A stretch of 64,000 bases of DNA from Podospora pseudocomata (lineage: Eukaryota; Ascomycota; Sordariomycetes; Sordariales; Podosporaceae): assembly GCF_035222375.1 (NCBI RefSeq), contig NW_026946363.1:1302001-1366000 (forward strand), in the 5' to 3' direction. This document shows, one piece after another, positions 21,301-33,133 of the stretch; positions within the stretch are counted from its first letter, which is position 1, and each line of letters starts with the position of its first letter. The notes under the pieces were generated by a model. The model saw only the letters and a list, made by a program, of their open reading frames with translations, searched no databases and was not told the origin of the DNA. A program made the translations under genes and the position numbers.

Positions 21301-23310
21301 GAAGAGCAAATCTTCGGGTTGACTGTAGACAGACAGTACATTGTCTCCATCCTGATGGAGATCATGAACCCGACCGACTACGAAACGACCGACACGATCT
21401 ACCTTGACATGTTTATTGCGAGAAACCTCCCCAAATACCCACAATATCTGCTGTTTCCAGGCTCAACTCTTACCAAAGTGCTCGCGGGACTCTGCAAGTT
21501 TCCCGGCCGAGACCTGGCCGAGGATGCTCAGCTGAGTGCGGAATACCTGCTTTCGGTATACCATCCACCAGATGTCAATGACTTGATTTCCCTTTTCAAG
21601 GAAGCTGGATTCTATCGCATTTTGAAGCGCATCTACAAGAACGACAAGCAATATGGGAAGCTCATTGAGACTTATTTTGACGACCCCGAAGACCAAGAAG
21701 CTGTGTTTAGCTGCATTGAGGTCTGCTTACGACCGCAAGCGGGCCTTACACGGCGGCAAGTACAGGATGTTCACCAAGTCATCAAACGGCACGCGGCTCA
21801 GTTTGTCGAGATCGACCCTCCCATGGCAGCCAAAACCATTGCAAAGGTTGCGCCCGAGCTGCATCATGATGTCCTTCAAGCATCTGGTGAGCAACCGGGA
21901 CTGCAATATTCGTATCTCAAGGCCATCCTGGAGCCACAGACTGAACAACGTCGTATTGGGTCGCCAGATCGGGATTTGGTTGAGCAGTATCTGCGGCTGA
22001 TGTGCAGGTTTGATCCAGCACATGTGTCTGACTATGTTGGGCTGGTTCAGTCTACCAATCTACGGCTTGAAAACTTGCTTCCAACGATGGAGGAGACAGG
22101 CGTGATTGATGCGGCTGTCATACTTATGGCCAAGGAAGGTCAGGCTCAGGAGGCAATGGGTCGGTTGGTTAAGCACCTCGGAACACTAGAATCTGCTGTC
22201 CAGGGTCTGCTTGCAGGTTCTGAACCCGAATCGAACACTGAGCACCTTCATCAGTCTGTCGAGGAGCTGATGGAGGCCTTGAGGAGGTACATCCTAGTCG
22301 GCATCTGGCTTTGCCAGGGACAGACGAAGACTGTGCGGGAAGCCAATGCTGGTCGTCGACGGCAGAAGCCTACTCTTGACGATGCACTGTCTTCTGATGA
22401 GGCTCTCTGGCTTGATCTGATTGATATCGCGGTGCGGATCACCAAGCAGATCTCTACGGCCCTCCGGTTGTCTCCGGCAGAAACTCCCTCCGAGAACGAG
22501 AAGCCCAATCTACCATTAGGCGATAACGACAAAATCACCACTCTTCTCCGCTCTCTGGTGCAAAACACTTTTACCGCACTGCTCACATGTACTTCAACCC
22601 CATCACCTTCCTCGACCACAACTGCCGGCATGGGCAGCAACCTGTCCTTTCTCCGAATCCTCAGGGCGTTCCTCACACGTGCGGCTGCCTCCTCTCCCAA
22701 CTTGGCCGACCTTCGCTCCGTCTTGTCGTCCATTTTTGCGGCGTATGCGTATGAAGAGTCGATCCTGCGGCTTTCCAACCGGCTTCTTGAGCGGAGTTTG
22801 TTCGTCAGTGTCAACGAGGCGGTCGCGCTCCGGCAGCGAGGATGGCGACCACGAGGCTCAACCTGCGAGGCTTGCAGTCGGAGAGTGTGGGGTCCGGGGG
22901 TGGCTGGAAATGTGTTTGAAGCTTGGGAGGAGAAGCAAGCGGTGGAAGAGAAGAAGAGGAAACTGAGAAAGGCCCTGATGTCACCGAATGGTGATGTCGG
23001 TGAGGATGGGACAGGTGGTGACGAGGAAGAGGCTTATGTTGGCAAGGGCAAAGGGAAAGGAAAGGCACCTAGTCCCAGGTTAAGACAGGAAGATGGGGCG
23101 GTCGGTGATGGCGATGTTCAGACAGCTCAGGATCCCCGAGAGGGACGGTCTGATGAGGCTGGGGCTCCTAGGAGGAGGGAGCAGCCACCGTTGGGGCCGT
23201 TGGTCTTGCTTGCGTGTAGACATATTTACCACAAGAGCTGCTTGGAGGAGCTGTTGGCGAAGGATGGGCAGGTAAAGGAAAATGAGTATAGATGTCCTAT
23301 TGACGGGTAG
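18308..23310 (+). CDS. VPS8: VPS8, CORVET tethering complex subunit
   Basis: Three exons (18308-18685, 18739-19171, 19226-23310) encode 1631 residues; introns of 53 and 54 nt have normal GT...AG ends and keep the frame. The first ~150 residues are acidic and disordered. A beta-propeller follows, with WD-like blades (ITSIAISADHSTIAGGHSNG, ending GNIFTWD). A long alpha-solenoid follows, containing the conserved VPS8 core (HIYHADLFSKQLNPLVEQLD) and clathrin-heavy-chain-like repeats. The C-terminus is a RING-H2-like domain: CEACSRRVWGPG, an acidic/lysine insertion, then LACRHIYHKSCLEELL and CPIDG. VPS8 binds Rab5/Vps21 and brings CORVET to early endosomes (family knowledge). An in-frame upstream ATG at 18248 would add 20 residues; 18308 is chosen as the start nearest the acidic N-terminus, but this is uncertain. 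Confidence 0.93.
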
Positions 23311-23584
23311 AAGACTTGGGGAGACTTGGTGGGTGATATCAGGCATTTAGCTGTATATATTATGGATTTAATACCGCCTGTTGGTTTGAAGAAAAGGGGG
23401 TAAAATACCGTATTGGATGCACGCTGCTGTAACTTACGTTACCCATGTGCAGATCAGTGGGGCGCCCCAGAGTCTTGGCGCTCTTAACAATCCGCCCAGC
23501 TCCTGATCTCAATTCTAGATCTCGCCTTTCTATCTTGCAACAAACACGCCTCACAGCATCTCAATCCCTCCACATGCCGTCAGA
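23311..23584. other. Short spacer VPS8 to PIG-P with an overlapping uORF
   Basis: 274 bp between co-oriented genes. A six-codon uORF (ATG at 23574, TAA at 23592-23594) starts 11 nt before the PIG-P ATG in another frame and overlaps it. Confidence 0.5.
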
Positions 23585-23594
23585 ATGTCGATAA
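23574..23594 (+). promoter_or_regulatory. uORF overlapping the PIG-P start codon
   Basis: The frame encodes MPSECR and stops at TAA inside the PIG-P coding sequence. Its start (cacATGC) is in a weaker context than the main ATG (cagaATGT) only marginally, so leaky scanning would be needed for PIG-P translation if the transcript begins upstream of it. Whether the mRNA includes it is unknown. Confidence 0.4.
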
Positions 23595-24556
23595 CATCCG
23601 AAGAAGAAGTCGAAGAGGACGCGCCTCCCCTCTCCGACTCACCCTCCCACAACGACTCTTCCGACTCCAACAACGGCAGCAGCAGTCTACATCAACACCA
23701 CAACCACAATCACGACCACAACAATGGCTCAACCTCCCCCTCCGCCACCTCCCACCCAGGCTCCGACTACGAAGGCGAATACCTCTCCGAGTCAGACCTA
23801 TCAGAAGAAGACGACGACGACGAAGACGACGGCAACCCAAATTCTTTCCCCCTTGCGGCCCCCTTTTCGCAACACACCTTCGCGCCCCCGTTCTACGGCC
23901 GTCCGCCAACACCCCTACCCCCATCTCCCTCTTTAACATCCCTGTTGCGACCCTCCAGACCAACAACCCCCGACGCCTCGGACGACGAACACGCCGAACC
24001 ACTACCTAGGGCGAGGCCAAAAGTGCCGACGTATGAATACTACGGCTTCGTGCTGTATCTCTTCTCCAGCCTCCTGTTCCTCTTTTACCTGCTCTGGAGC
24101 TACCTCCCGTCGCCGTTTCTGCACGCGTTGGGGATATACTACTACCCTAACCGGTGGTGGTCGTTGGCGGTGCCGAGTTTTATCGTCATGTTGCTGGTGT
24201 ATATATACGTGGCGTTGGCGGCGTATAATGTGGAGATATTGACGCTGCCGATGGGGAGCATAGAGACCGTGGTTGATGAGGCGGCGCAGGTGGCGGTTGT
24301 GGATAGTCGGGGGAGGATAAGGGCTGTTGGGAAGCGGGGGAGGGATAGGGGGCAGGGGCATAGGAGGAAGGGGTCCGGGAGAAGTAATAGGGATGAGGAA
24401 GGGGGAGGGGGGCAGCATGGGGGGTTGGATTGGAGGGAGGTTTGGAATGAGGGGACGGATGCGGTGATGGATGTGCCGCTGGCGGGGGTTTGTGAGGTGC
24501 TTTATGGGTATGGGGGGGAAGAAGAAGGGGATGGGGATGTTATTACGAGGGTTTAA
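23585..24556 (+). CDS. GPI19: PIG-P, subunit of GPI-GlcNAc transferase
   Basis: One exon, 323 residues. Residues 1-145 are a low-complexity acidic/His/Ser extension. The PIG-P domain begins at about 149 with YEYYGFVLYLFSSLLFLFYL (TM1, 152-172). The loop LPSPFLHALGIYYYPNRWWS follows, then TM2 at about 193-213 and the post-TM block AAYNVEILTLPMGSIETVVD. This two-TM hairpin with YYPxRWW is diagnostic of PIG-P/Gpi19. The enzyme complex makes GlcNAc-PI on the cytosolic face of the ER, the first step in GPI anchor synthesis (family knowledge). The protein is longer than yeast Gpi19 because of the N-terminal extension and a Gly/Arg-rich insertion at about 245-280. Codons shift from C-rich to G-rich along the gene. 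Confidence 0.93.
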   Translation: MSITSEEEVEEDAPPLSDSPSHNDSSDSNNGSSSLHQHHNHNHDHNNGSTSPSATSHPGSDYEGEYLSESDLSEEDDDDEDDGNPNSFPLAAPFSQHTFAPPFYGRPPTPLPPSPSLTSLLRPSRPTTPDASDDEHAEPLPRARPKVPTYEYYGFVLYLFSSLLFLFYLLWSYLPSPFLHALGIYYYPNRWWSLAVPSFIVMLLVYIYVALAAYNVEILTLPMGSIETVVDEAAQVAVVDSRGRIRAVGKRGRDRGQGHRRKGSGRSNRDEEGGGGQHGGLDWREVWNEGTDAVMDVPLAGVCEVLYGYGGEEEGDGDVITRV

Positions 24557-25162
24557 ACAGAGCGGGCGTTTGTTTTTGTAATGATACCCTTTTGTTTGTG
24601 CGGAGCTAGTGGCGTACTTCGGTCTTGGAAGGGGAAGCAACTTGGCGAAGTGCAGAAGGACTTTGATGTTATTGTGGATAGTTGGATGCTATTGAGGATG
24701 ACATAAAAGTTCTTCTGGGCTTCGATATGTTGCACTTTCCATACTTTTATAGTTCCAAGGCCGAAGTAGGCTAAAGTTGTCAACCTAGTCAAATATATAG
24801 CGAGCGTTGATTGAGATAATAGCGGGAATTGATTACATCGAGTATTTAACAATGATGGTATGGTGTAGATGCGGGGCACCCACTACAGCAGCAACACAAC
24901 GTCGTGGAAATAGCAAGGAATAAGCAATTGAACGTCGGTACAAGATTATTCTACGTAAAGAGTTTGGGGGATTGTGTATAATACATCACGCAAGGCCGAA
25001 CATCCGTAAGTAAGCACGCTGAGGAGTCACAAGTGGGGTACGTTCGATCAGGGAGGAGGGAAGGAGGGCAAGCCGATGAACATCAACTACCTCGTGTCCA
25101 GCATTTCCCGCCAAACAGCTAAACCTCGTGAGCCTCACAACCTATTCAAAGACACAAGCAAA
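24557..25162. other. Intergenic, no gene seen
   Basis: 606 bp between co-oriented genes. It holds the PIG-P 3' UTR and the promoter of the D-serine dehydratase-like gene. An in-frame alternative start of the latter at 25076 lies here. Confidence 0.5.
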
Positions 25163-26735
25163 ATGGATTCACCCACGTCCGATGCCTCCCTCAAGGAGCA
25201 GCTCAAAAGCAGATTCGTTGGCAAGACACTCGACCAAGTCCCCACCCCATCAGTGATCCTCGATTTGGCCAAACTCGAGACGAACTGCAATGGAATGCTG
25301 GAAGCGACGGAGAAACTTGGTCTGCTCTGGCGGGCTCACATAAAGACGCACAAGGTATAAATCGTCGTTGAGAATAAGTCGCCGGTCATGAGCTGACATT
25401 GTTCAGACAACAGAGCTCACCCGCCTCCAAGTCGGCAATGACAAGTCCACTCCTGTGAACATTGTCGTCTCAACCATCATCGAAGCAGAGAATATCCTCC
25501 CATTGCTGAAAGAATACCAGTCCAAGGGGAGAAAAGTCAACGTGCTCTTCTCCTTTCCCCTCTTCCCTTCCGCGGCCTCTCGACTAGCCGATCTATCTGC
25601 GCAATTAGGACCGGATTCCATTTCTCTTATGATTGACCACTCTGACCAACTCGTTTCTGCCGCAACTATTGCTCACACAACGGGTGCTTACCCCCCTCTG
25701 GTATTCATCAAGATTGACGGTGGCTACCACCGAGCAGGCGTACAGCCCTCTCCCAGTTTCGCCACGGGGGAGTCAACCCAGGGGGACAGCAGCCACCCTT
25801 CCGAAGTCCTCATCGACGCCGTTCTCGAAGCGGAGAAACAAAACAAGTGTGTCTTGCACGGGGTGTACATCCACGCAGGCCACAGCTACGGCACCAGGAC
25901 TGACTGGGCTGCATTGGGCTATCTAGCCCAGGAATTCCAAATCTGTCTCGACTTTGCCGAAGCGATCAGAAAACGAAGCCCAGGGCATAAGCTAGTCCTT
26001 TCCGTTGGTGCGACACCTACCGCAACCACCATCCAGCACCCTAGCATCATCTCATCTGGTGACAACAACAACGGTGATAGTTCAGTTCAGAAACTAAAAG
26101 CATTCATCACCGCCCAGTCAAAAAGAGAAAACCCATTCAGCCTTGAAGTTCACGCCGGGGTTTAGTATGTCCCTCCCTGCTCCCTGTTCCTAGGTACTCA
26201 GCTAACACCCCCAAGTTCAACCCTCGACCTCCAACAACTCGCCACCCACGCCCGGGACTCCTCCCTCCTCAAGGCTGACGACATCGCCATCAGTGTCCTA
26301 GCAGAAATAGCCTCCCTCTACCCCTCCCGCGGCAAAAACTCCACCACCGAAGCTCTCATCAACGCAGGCTGCCTCGCCCTCGGCAGAGAACCCGTCACCG
26401 ACAAGGGCAGCATCCCCGGAGTGGATTACTCCGGCTGGGGCTTTCTTATGCCCTGGGGCGGTAACCTCACCTCTAACCCCACCCCAGGTCCTGACTTTCC
26501 CCGTGTTCACCCCGGTTGGCAAGTGGGCAAAGTCTCCCAGGAACATGGCATCTTGGTGTGGGATGGTAAACCCGAGGACGAGATCCCGCTGCAGTATGGA
26601 CAGAGGGTGAGAATCTGGCCTAATCACAGCTGCATCGCGGGCGCGTGCTTTGATTGGTATTTGATCGTGGACAGTAGGAGCAAGGGGAGGGAGGACGAGG
26701 TGGTGGATGTTTGGCCTAGGTGGAGGGGATGGTAG
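25163..26735 (+). CDS. D-serine dehydratase / D-threonine aldolase-like PLP enzyme
   Basis: Three exons (25163-25354, 25407-26164, 26216-26735) encode 489 residues. Intron 2 is 51 nt with a CTAAC branch and AAG acceptor; splicing gives EVHAGVYSTLDLQQL. It is a fold-type III (alanine racemase-like) enzyme: TPSVILDLAKLETNC opens the barrel, HIKTHK (61-64 region) carries the PLP lysine, and KIDGGYHRAGV and GHSYG are barrel strands. The C-terminal PNHSC motif gives His454 and Cys456, matching the zinc ligands of DSD1-type D-serine dehydratases. Expected reaction: D-serine to pyruvate and ammonia, with D-threonine aldolase as the alternative (family knowledge). The chosen ATG has a better context (caaaATGG) than the one at 25076, which would add 29 residues with basic character. 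Confidence 0.87.
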
Positions 26736-27295
26736 GTAGAGATTGTGATCACGAAACCAAGTGTCGATGAGAGGGAGCATACAATACTTTGCCGTATTTT
26801 TTTCTAAGAACTAAAAACCCAGACAAGGCTCGTTGAGCACCTGAAATGAAACAACAGTCAAAACCAGCGCTGGACCTTTTTAGAGACCACGGTCTTTTCC
26901 CCTACGCTGACTCCTCGTTCGATCAAAGAGAGGTGCCCCCGGAATAATCCACCTCCCCTTCTTTCACTTGGCTCACTCAAATTTCACATAACGCCAGCGC
27001 ATGCCCTACCCCTACCCCTACGCCCTTACGCCACCCCCCCTTGGAGGTGCTTCATCCCTCTACTTCTTTTCCTCCTCAGCAGCTACTTTCTTCCTCTTCC
27101 CCTTCCCCTCCTCCTTGCTTGCCTCTTCTCCTCCCTGACTTTTTTCCACTTCCTTTTCTCCTCCTCCTCGACCTCCTTCGTCTTCTTTTCCTCCTCCTCC
27201 TCCAGGGCTTCGCTTACCTTCAAGCATACACCGTTGCGAGCTTTTTTCTGACATCTTCACCTTCCTCTCCATCAAAGTCGGGTTGGCCGACCACC
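26736..27295. other. Convergent intergenic region
   Basis: 560 bp between convergent stops. It contains CCCTAC repeats (about 27002-27025) and pyrimidine-rich CTCCTT tracts. Nothing else recognised. Confidence 0.5.
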
Positions 27296-28779
27296 CTACT
27301 TGCAGCGCTTCTCCACGATCCCAGGCCCGTTCTCCTCGTATTCCTTTCGTGAGATCCACATCTGGTGGAATGTGCCCAGACTCCCGAGGATGCTGCCACC
27401 TATCCAGGCCCCGAACCGCCTCTCGCTGCTGAGGCCGGCGGCGTGAAGCTTGACCTTGACGCTGGGGAACATGGCTGTGAGTTCGTGGTTCAGGCGGTCG
27501 GTGAACCCTGGCAACAAGCTTGTGCTCCCGGTAACGACAACGTTGGCCAAAAGGGCAGGTCGAACGTCGACATCGATGGAGTCGAGTGCTGCCTTGATCA
27601 AGCCGGGCACAGTCTGGGCCTTGGTGATCTTTCCTTCCTCGGTGGCGCTGGGGAAGGCAGCGTTGTCATCCCACATGCCCTCGGCAACCTTGAAGCGTTG
27701 CTCGCGCCACATCTGATTGCTGCCATCTGGCATCTCAAACACACGGCCAGGTAGGTTCTTGGCGTAGTCCTCGTTTCCTGGCGCGAGGTATCTCCCAGGG
27801 CCCCTCCAAACCTCTACCACAGACTCCTTGAACTCTTTCAAGACTCTCTCCTCCTCATAGGCCCTGAAGGAGGGTGAAATCTGGAAATCAAAAGTCTTCA
27901 GCCTGGCGTCAGCAGGTTGCCCAGCCTCCACCGGCTTTTTGTTTTCCACCATAAAAGTAGGCACAACCTCCACCTTGGGCTCGCTGGCCTCAAAGAGCGA
28001 CCTGATCTGGCTGCTGAGCCATACACCGCCGACAGGCGACCGCTGGACGCTCCGCTTCAGCACCATGCCGTCAAAAATCGCCGTGACACTGGTGTTAGAC
28101 CCTCCCACGTCCAATACCAAGGCTGTCGCCTTCCCCGCTGCAAAGGCAGCCAGCACCGGGGTCTTGCTCAGCCAAAACGCAGGACACGCCCAATTCTCCA
28201 TGCAAATCTCAATGGCCTTTTCCCTCTGCTTTGGTGAGTTCCATGCCGCCTCTGTCATCAATAGCGGATTCTCCGCCATGGGCTTTTCGTAGTTTTCCGT
28301 CTCGTCTAAATCAGCCTCGTCGGCCATTTCCACATCTTCGCCCTCGGCTGCTGGTTTGGGCTTGTTGTTCAGGCCGTTTTTGCTGGGCGGGGTTGGGCGG
28401 GGGATGCCCAGGCGGTTGACAAGGGCATGCTCCCAGATCTTGGTGGCGGCATCCCAGTCCTCCACGACGCTATCGCGGTTCATGTAATTGCGGATTTCGA
28501 AGTCAGCACGGGGATACATAGCCTGGTCGCCGAAGACATCGCGATTGGAGGAGGTGATATGGCCGTAGAACGAGGGGAGAACCTGCTTAGGCATTTCTTC
28601 GCCTGCGAAGCCGGCACGGGTGTTGATGTAGCCTGGGTCAAGGACGATGGCAGAGACTTCGTCTGAAGGGGCGGAATTGTTAGCATGTGCGCTCCTCCTG
28701 GGGGTAGCAGATGATGGAGCATACCTCCGCCATAGACGTCCGTCGGTTGTACCGACGAGGGGAGCGGTTGTTGTGCCAT
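27296..28779 (-). CDS. ARP4: Actin-related protein ARP4 (NuA4/INO80/SWR1 subunit)
   Basis: Two exons on the minus strand, 28779-28725 and 28662-27296, encode 473 residues; the 62-nt intron starts GTATGC and ends CAG. Joining gives DVYGGDEVSAIVLDPGYINT, the actin phosphate-1 strand. Other actin-fold landmarks are ATALVLDVGGSNTSVTAIFD (phosphate 2), VVVTGSTSLLPGF (adenosine loop) and the C-terminal RRFGAWIGGSILGSLGTFHQ with MWISRKEYEE. The acidic insertion EGEDVEMADEADLDE near residue 105 and the overall pattern fit ARP4/BAF53 rather than ARP5-9. It is a shared subunit of the NuA4 acetyltransferase and the INO80 and SWR1 remodellers and acts in the nucleus (family knowledge). The start is in good context and close to the splice site, as often seen for ARP4 in related fungi. 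Confidence 0.93.
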
Positions 28780-29622
28780 GTTGTAAGTTGTGATGTCGTA
28801 TAATATGATGATGGGCTCTGTAGCTATCAATTGAATCTGTGTGGAATCAGTGATGGTGTGTGAAAGATGAGATTTTAAGTTTGTTGGGAGTAAGTTGCAG
28901 GCGACAGAGATGGAACCAGTCGCGTGAAGAATGATTGAGCTTCTCGAAGTACGAGGGGTGGGCGCAGAGCTGCAAGACGGCGCGTTCCTGCTCTTAAGAG
29001 AAAACAGTGGGGCATGGAAGGCAGCCTTGGCAAGTACAACCACTGAAAGTGTGCCTCAGTGAGCTGTTGTACCTTGATGGATTTCCATTGCAGTTGCCTG
29101 CCCACACCAGCTCATTGATTCATCAGACGGAGAAGCCACCACAGAAATTCTTAACTGTCAGGACACCTAGCTTTCCTTCTTTTCTACAACGTACCTCCTT
29201 CGACCAAGACTGCCCGTCAAAAGCACAGACTCCAAACCAAAAAAGACCAGCCCAGGTTTTCGGCACCGACCTTCAAAGCCCCACCTGAAAGCGAAGCTGG
29301 GGAAGGCCCCTGCTTGCGAAGCTAATTCTTGGCGCGACTTTGCTTCCCGCCCGCCGCGACTTAACAAAGGCAGCGAGGCCAGCGGAGACAAATCGCAACC
29401 ACACATCGCCAAATCGTGATTCACCTTTCCCCAGGCTTCCGACCCTGCCACGGCACTCGAGGGCAGCCAAACTCTAGGTCGCCGGCGCTCAAAACGATGA
29501 GATAGCCGTGTACCATCCAGCGCATTCCAAACGAGGACCTGAGCTGCGACCTCGCACCTCACCAAACCCTCTCACTACAAACCCATCCCATTCCCGACAT
29601 TCCAACCGCTACCACTGACACC
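28780..29622. promoter_or_regulatory. Divergent promoter region ARP4 / TAF1
   Basis: 843 bp between the start codons of two divergent nuclear genes. No gene is seen inside. It should hold both promoters and long 5' leaders. No TATA box is obvious. Confidence 0.5.
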
Positions 29623-32600
29623 ATGGCGGTCGACGAACTCGACTTTGCCAATCTTAACGACGAGGCTTGGGCTGATGTTGAGGCCCGTGACGAAGCCGCC
29701 ATCAAGAAGATCAACAACGCTTTTGAGGACGGCGAACTCAATGGCATCATCGGCAATGTCGCATCAGGCGGCGCCATCGACCAGGCCGACAAAGCCGACG
29801 ATGCTATCGACTTTGAAGACATGGATTTGAGCGACGAAGATGACCTGCCCGAGGAGGAGGAAGCGACGGGCCCGCCCTTGGACGTTAATGACGATGAGGA
29901 CGACCTCTTTGGTGACGCCGGCTTCAGGTCCTCCCCGGAACCCGCTGACGGGCTAAACGACGATAACGACGCCGATTCCAATGCTCCTGATGCAGACGGT
30001 ATGGATATTGACGAGCCTGCCAAGTCGTTGGAGGAACTGCGGGCCATGAACTTCGACTTTGATCATGACCCTGGCCTGGACGAAACCAACCAAGATCCCA
30101 ACATTCCGGCCCCTGCCGAGAATCTCGTGGAAGCCGTCAAGCAAGCCTACCCGGGATTCAAGGAGAACGCTGTTCTGCCTTGGAACGAACTTTTGCGCCC
30201 CAAAGTTGCCACCTGGATCTCCAAGAAACCTCTGAAGCCTCCCAAGCACCTCGTGCCGAGCAAACTGAGCTTGGATTTGGAGGCTGATCAGGAGAAGCTT
30301 TTCAGAATTCCTGGCACTGCCATGTATTCGGTATTTCAGAGGATCAGAGATGCCGAGGCGCGCGGTCTGTGGTCTCTAGAGGAGTATGAGCCCCTGGAGC
30401 AAGCCGATATTGAGGTGTTCAGCGTGGACGATGGGGAGTCTGGCGATGAGAAATTAGGTGGGTACACCCTGCGCGACATCGCCCTTGTGTGCGATGACTG
30501 GGACAGCGTCGTCGGGCTTGCCGAATTCCAAAGCCAAAACCAGGTCGACTCCGTCACTGAAGACAGGCACATTAAGTCTGAGCCTGACGAAGATGACGAA
30601 GACGACGAGTGGGATAGAATGTTTCTGGATAACCAGCCTGCCTCGAAGAAACGGCGGCTGGAGATACCAAAAGGCCTCCCGCCTATCCCAACCTTTACAG
30701 CACCGAACTTTGACAATTACGAACAAGCTGCCTCCAAGCTCGGGAAGCGCGTCATACTGGACATGAACGACCCGTTCCTTCTTGTGGATGATGTCGAGTC
30801 GTCAGAACGAGCCGCCAAGAGACGCAAGACCCAGCACAAGACGGTCCGCCTGGCAAATGGACGCCTTGGCCGCGAATTGACTCAACGATTCAACTTTTCT
30901 TCGGACCAGGCCTACGATGCCCTCAAGGAAAACGCTCAGAGCAAGGTTCGCGCGACGTTGGCACCCATTCCCGTCGAGCACAGTATGCCTGCCCAGCGGC
31001 TGTCTTGGCCATATTACAAGGTCAAGCTTACTGCCAGCGACCCGCACAGTTATCACCGGCCGCAATTCCATCCAAAGAAGGATGGTCAGCATCTCATCAG
31101 GTTTTCCAAGCCTCAGCCTTCAAAGCGCAAGTTGATGAGGGCCAAGAAGATTCCAGAGGCCTTCAGGACATCTGCCGACCTCTCAATGAACGACAGCTCC
31201 ACCGCTGTACTACTGGAGTACTGCGAGGAGGTTCCCATTGTACTTTCCAACTTCGGCATGGGTCAAAAGATCATCAACTACTACCGTCGCTCAAAGGGCA
31301 CTGACTCCAACTCTAAGGGAGAGAAGAGGGAGCTTGGCGAGAACTGTGTCTTGATGCCTGAGGACCGGTCTCCGTTTGCCATGGTTGGCCAGGTACATCC
31401 GGGCGAAACTGTGCCTACTCTTCACAACCAGATGTTCCGAGCCCCCATCTTCAAGCACAGCCCGAGAAAGACTGATTTCCTCGTCGGTCGCAGCTCCACC
31501 GGCAAATCAGGGGCGAGCTGGTACATTCGCAACATTGATCATCTCTTCGTCGTCGGTCAGATTCTTCCCTCGATGGAAGTGCCAGGACCTCACTCCCGAC
31601 GTGTGACCAACATTGCCAAAAACCGCCTCAAGATGGTTTCATATCGCCTGCTCAGGAACAGCGACAATGTCACGCTCAGCGATATCACAAAGCACGTCGC
31701 CGAGTCCAACGAGTCACAGAACCGTCAGAAGCTCAAGGAATTTTTAGACTTCCGCAAGGAGCAGCGCAACTGGACGCTCAAGGAAGGCGACGAAATGTTG
31801 CCGGAAAGCGAGATCCGGTCGCTTGTTAGGCCTGAAGAGGTCTGCCTGTTGGATGCCATGCAGGTGGGCGCACACGAACTCGAGAACGGCGGCTATGAAG
31901 TTAATGACAGCATGGTCAACGATGAGAATGAAGCCGGTGACGAGCTACCTCCGGATGCACTTGCTAATAAAATGGCGCCGTGGAGGCTCACCAAGGCTTT
32001 CATTGATGCGAGCCATGGCAAAGCCATGATCGCTGTTCACGGTGCGGGAGACCCGACGGGCAAAGGTCTCGGCGTCAGCTACCTCCGCACCTCGATGAAG
32101 GGTGGTTTCCTAGAGCAGCTTCAAGGTCCCAATGCTACATCCGCCGATGCCATAGAGCGACAACGGAAGGCCAACGGCGGGCACATGTACAACGTCAAGA
32201 ACCAAGACACGCTGTACAGTGAAGCTCTCAAGGATATCTGGAACCGCCAGCGAGAAAGTCTGCAGGATGCGCAGGAGCACGATGACGACGATGTTTTGGC
32301 ACAGGAAGACGAGGATGATCGCTTCAACACCCAGAGTCAGGCTCCTTCCCGCCCGGCCGTCCCCGATGGCGTCAGCCAGATCAGTCAGAGCCATGCCAGC
32401 GCTGTGGGTGGTGGCAGAAAGCTGAAGATCACCCGGCAAATCAAGGATGAGAACGGCGAGCTTAAAACTGTTGAAGAGGTCGTTCACGACCCCGTGGTCA
32501 TCAATCAATACCTGAAGAGGAGGCGCCAACAAGCCATGGAGAAGATCGAGTATGTTGTTGCCCTCAGAAACAGTCAATTCAACCTGGATTTTGCTGACAT

Positions 32601-33133
32601 GATATCTGTAGCTTTGACAATATCAAGCTTACCGGAGACAAGGAAACTGATACGCTCATTCTTGAAAAGTTAGTATCAACCATCATTGCAGTGCACGGAA
32701 ACTAACACGTTTTGGCAGAGCTGCGATTGAGCTCGAGCGTCTACAGAAGAACAAGATCCGAACAGCCAAACGCACCAAGCAGAAGGATCTTCAGCAGCGC
32801 ATGAAGGAAGGCGGCGCCGACGGCCCCGATTCACCCGGTCCCGGCGGAGAAAAGGTCCCGGGCACGACGAGGAAGTGCGCGAACTGCGGCCAGGTCGGCC
32901 ATATCAAAACCAACAAGAAGTGTGTATGCCCCAGCCCCTTGTGTGATTCTTTCGACGATGAGGAGCTCTAGGAGGAGATTGAGGAGGAGGAGAAGGAGGA
33001 AGAGGAGGTAGTGGAGCAGCCCAAGGCGAAGCCGAAGAAGAAGCGCAAGCCGTGGAATCGTCCGACTGCTCGCAAAGAGCGGGAGCTGGACACGCAGCGG
33101 AGCAAGCTGCTCACCGATGCTTCCCAGTGGTGA
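29623..33133 (+). CDS. TAF1: TFIID subunit TAF1
   Basis: Four inferred exons (29623-32549, 32612-32668, 32719-32923, 32972-33133) encode 1116 residues. The acidic N-terminus ends in a TBP-binding-like region. The DUF3591 core follows: EEVPIVLSNFGMGQKIINYY, ENCVLMPEDRSPFAMVGQV, RAPIFKHSP and FLVGRSS, then VGQILPSMEVPGPHS and GAGDPTGKGLGVSYLR. A zinc knuckle C-x2-C-x4-H-x6-C (1048-1063; CANCGQVGHIKTNKKC) and a basic tail (KPKKKRKPWNRPTARKEREL) end the protein. Introns 1-2 are ordinary. Exon 3 is followed in the same frame by an in-frame TAG at 32969; it is avoided by assuming a 48-nt phase-0 intron (GTATGC...CTCTAG) lacking a clear branch site. If that intron is false, the protein ends 15 residues after Cys1063. 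TAF1 scaffolds TFIID at promoters (family knowledge). Confidence 0.9.
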
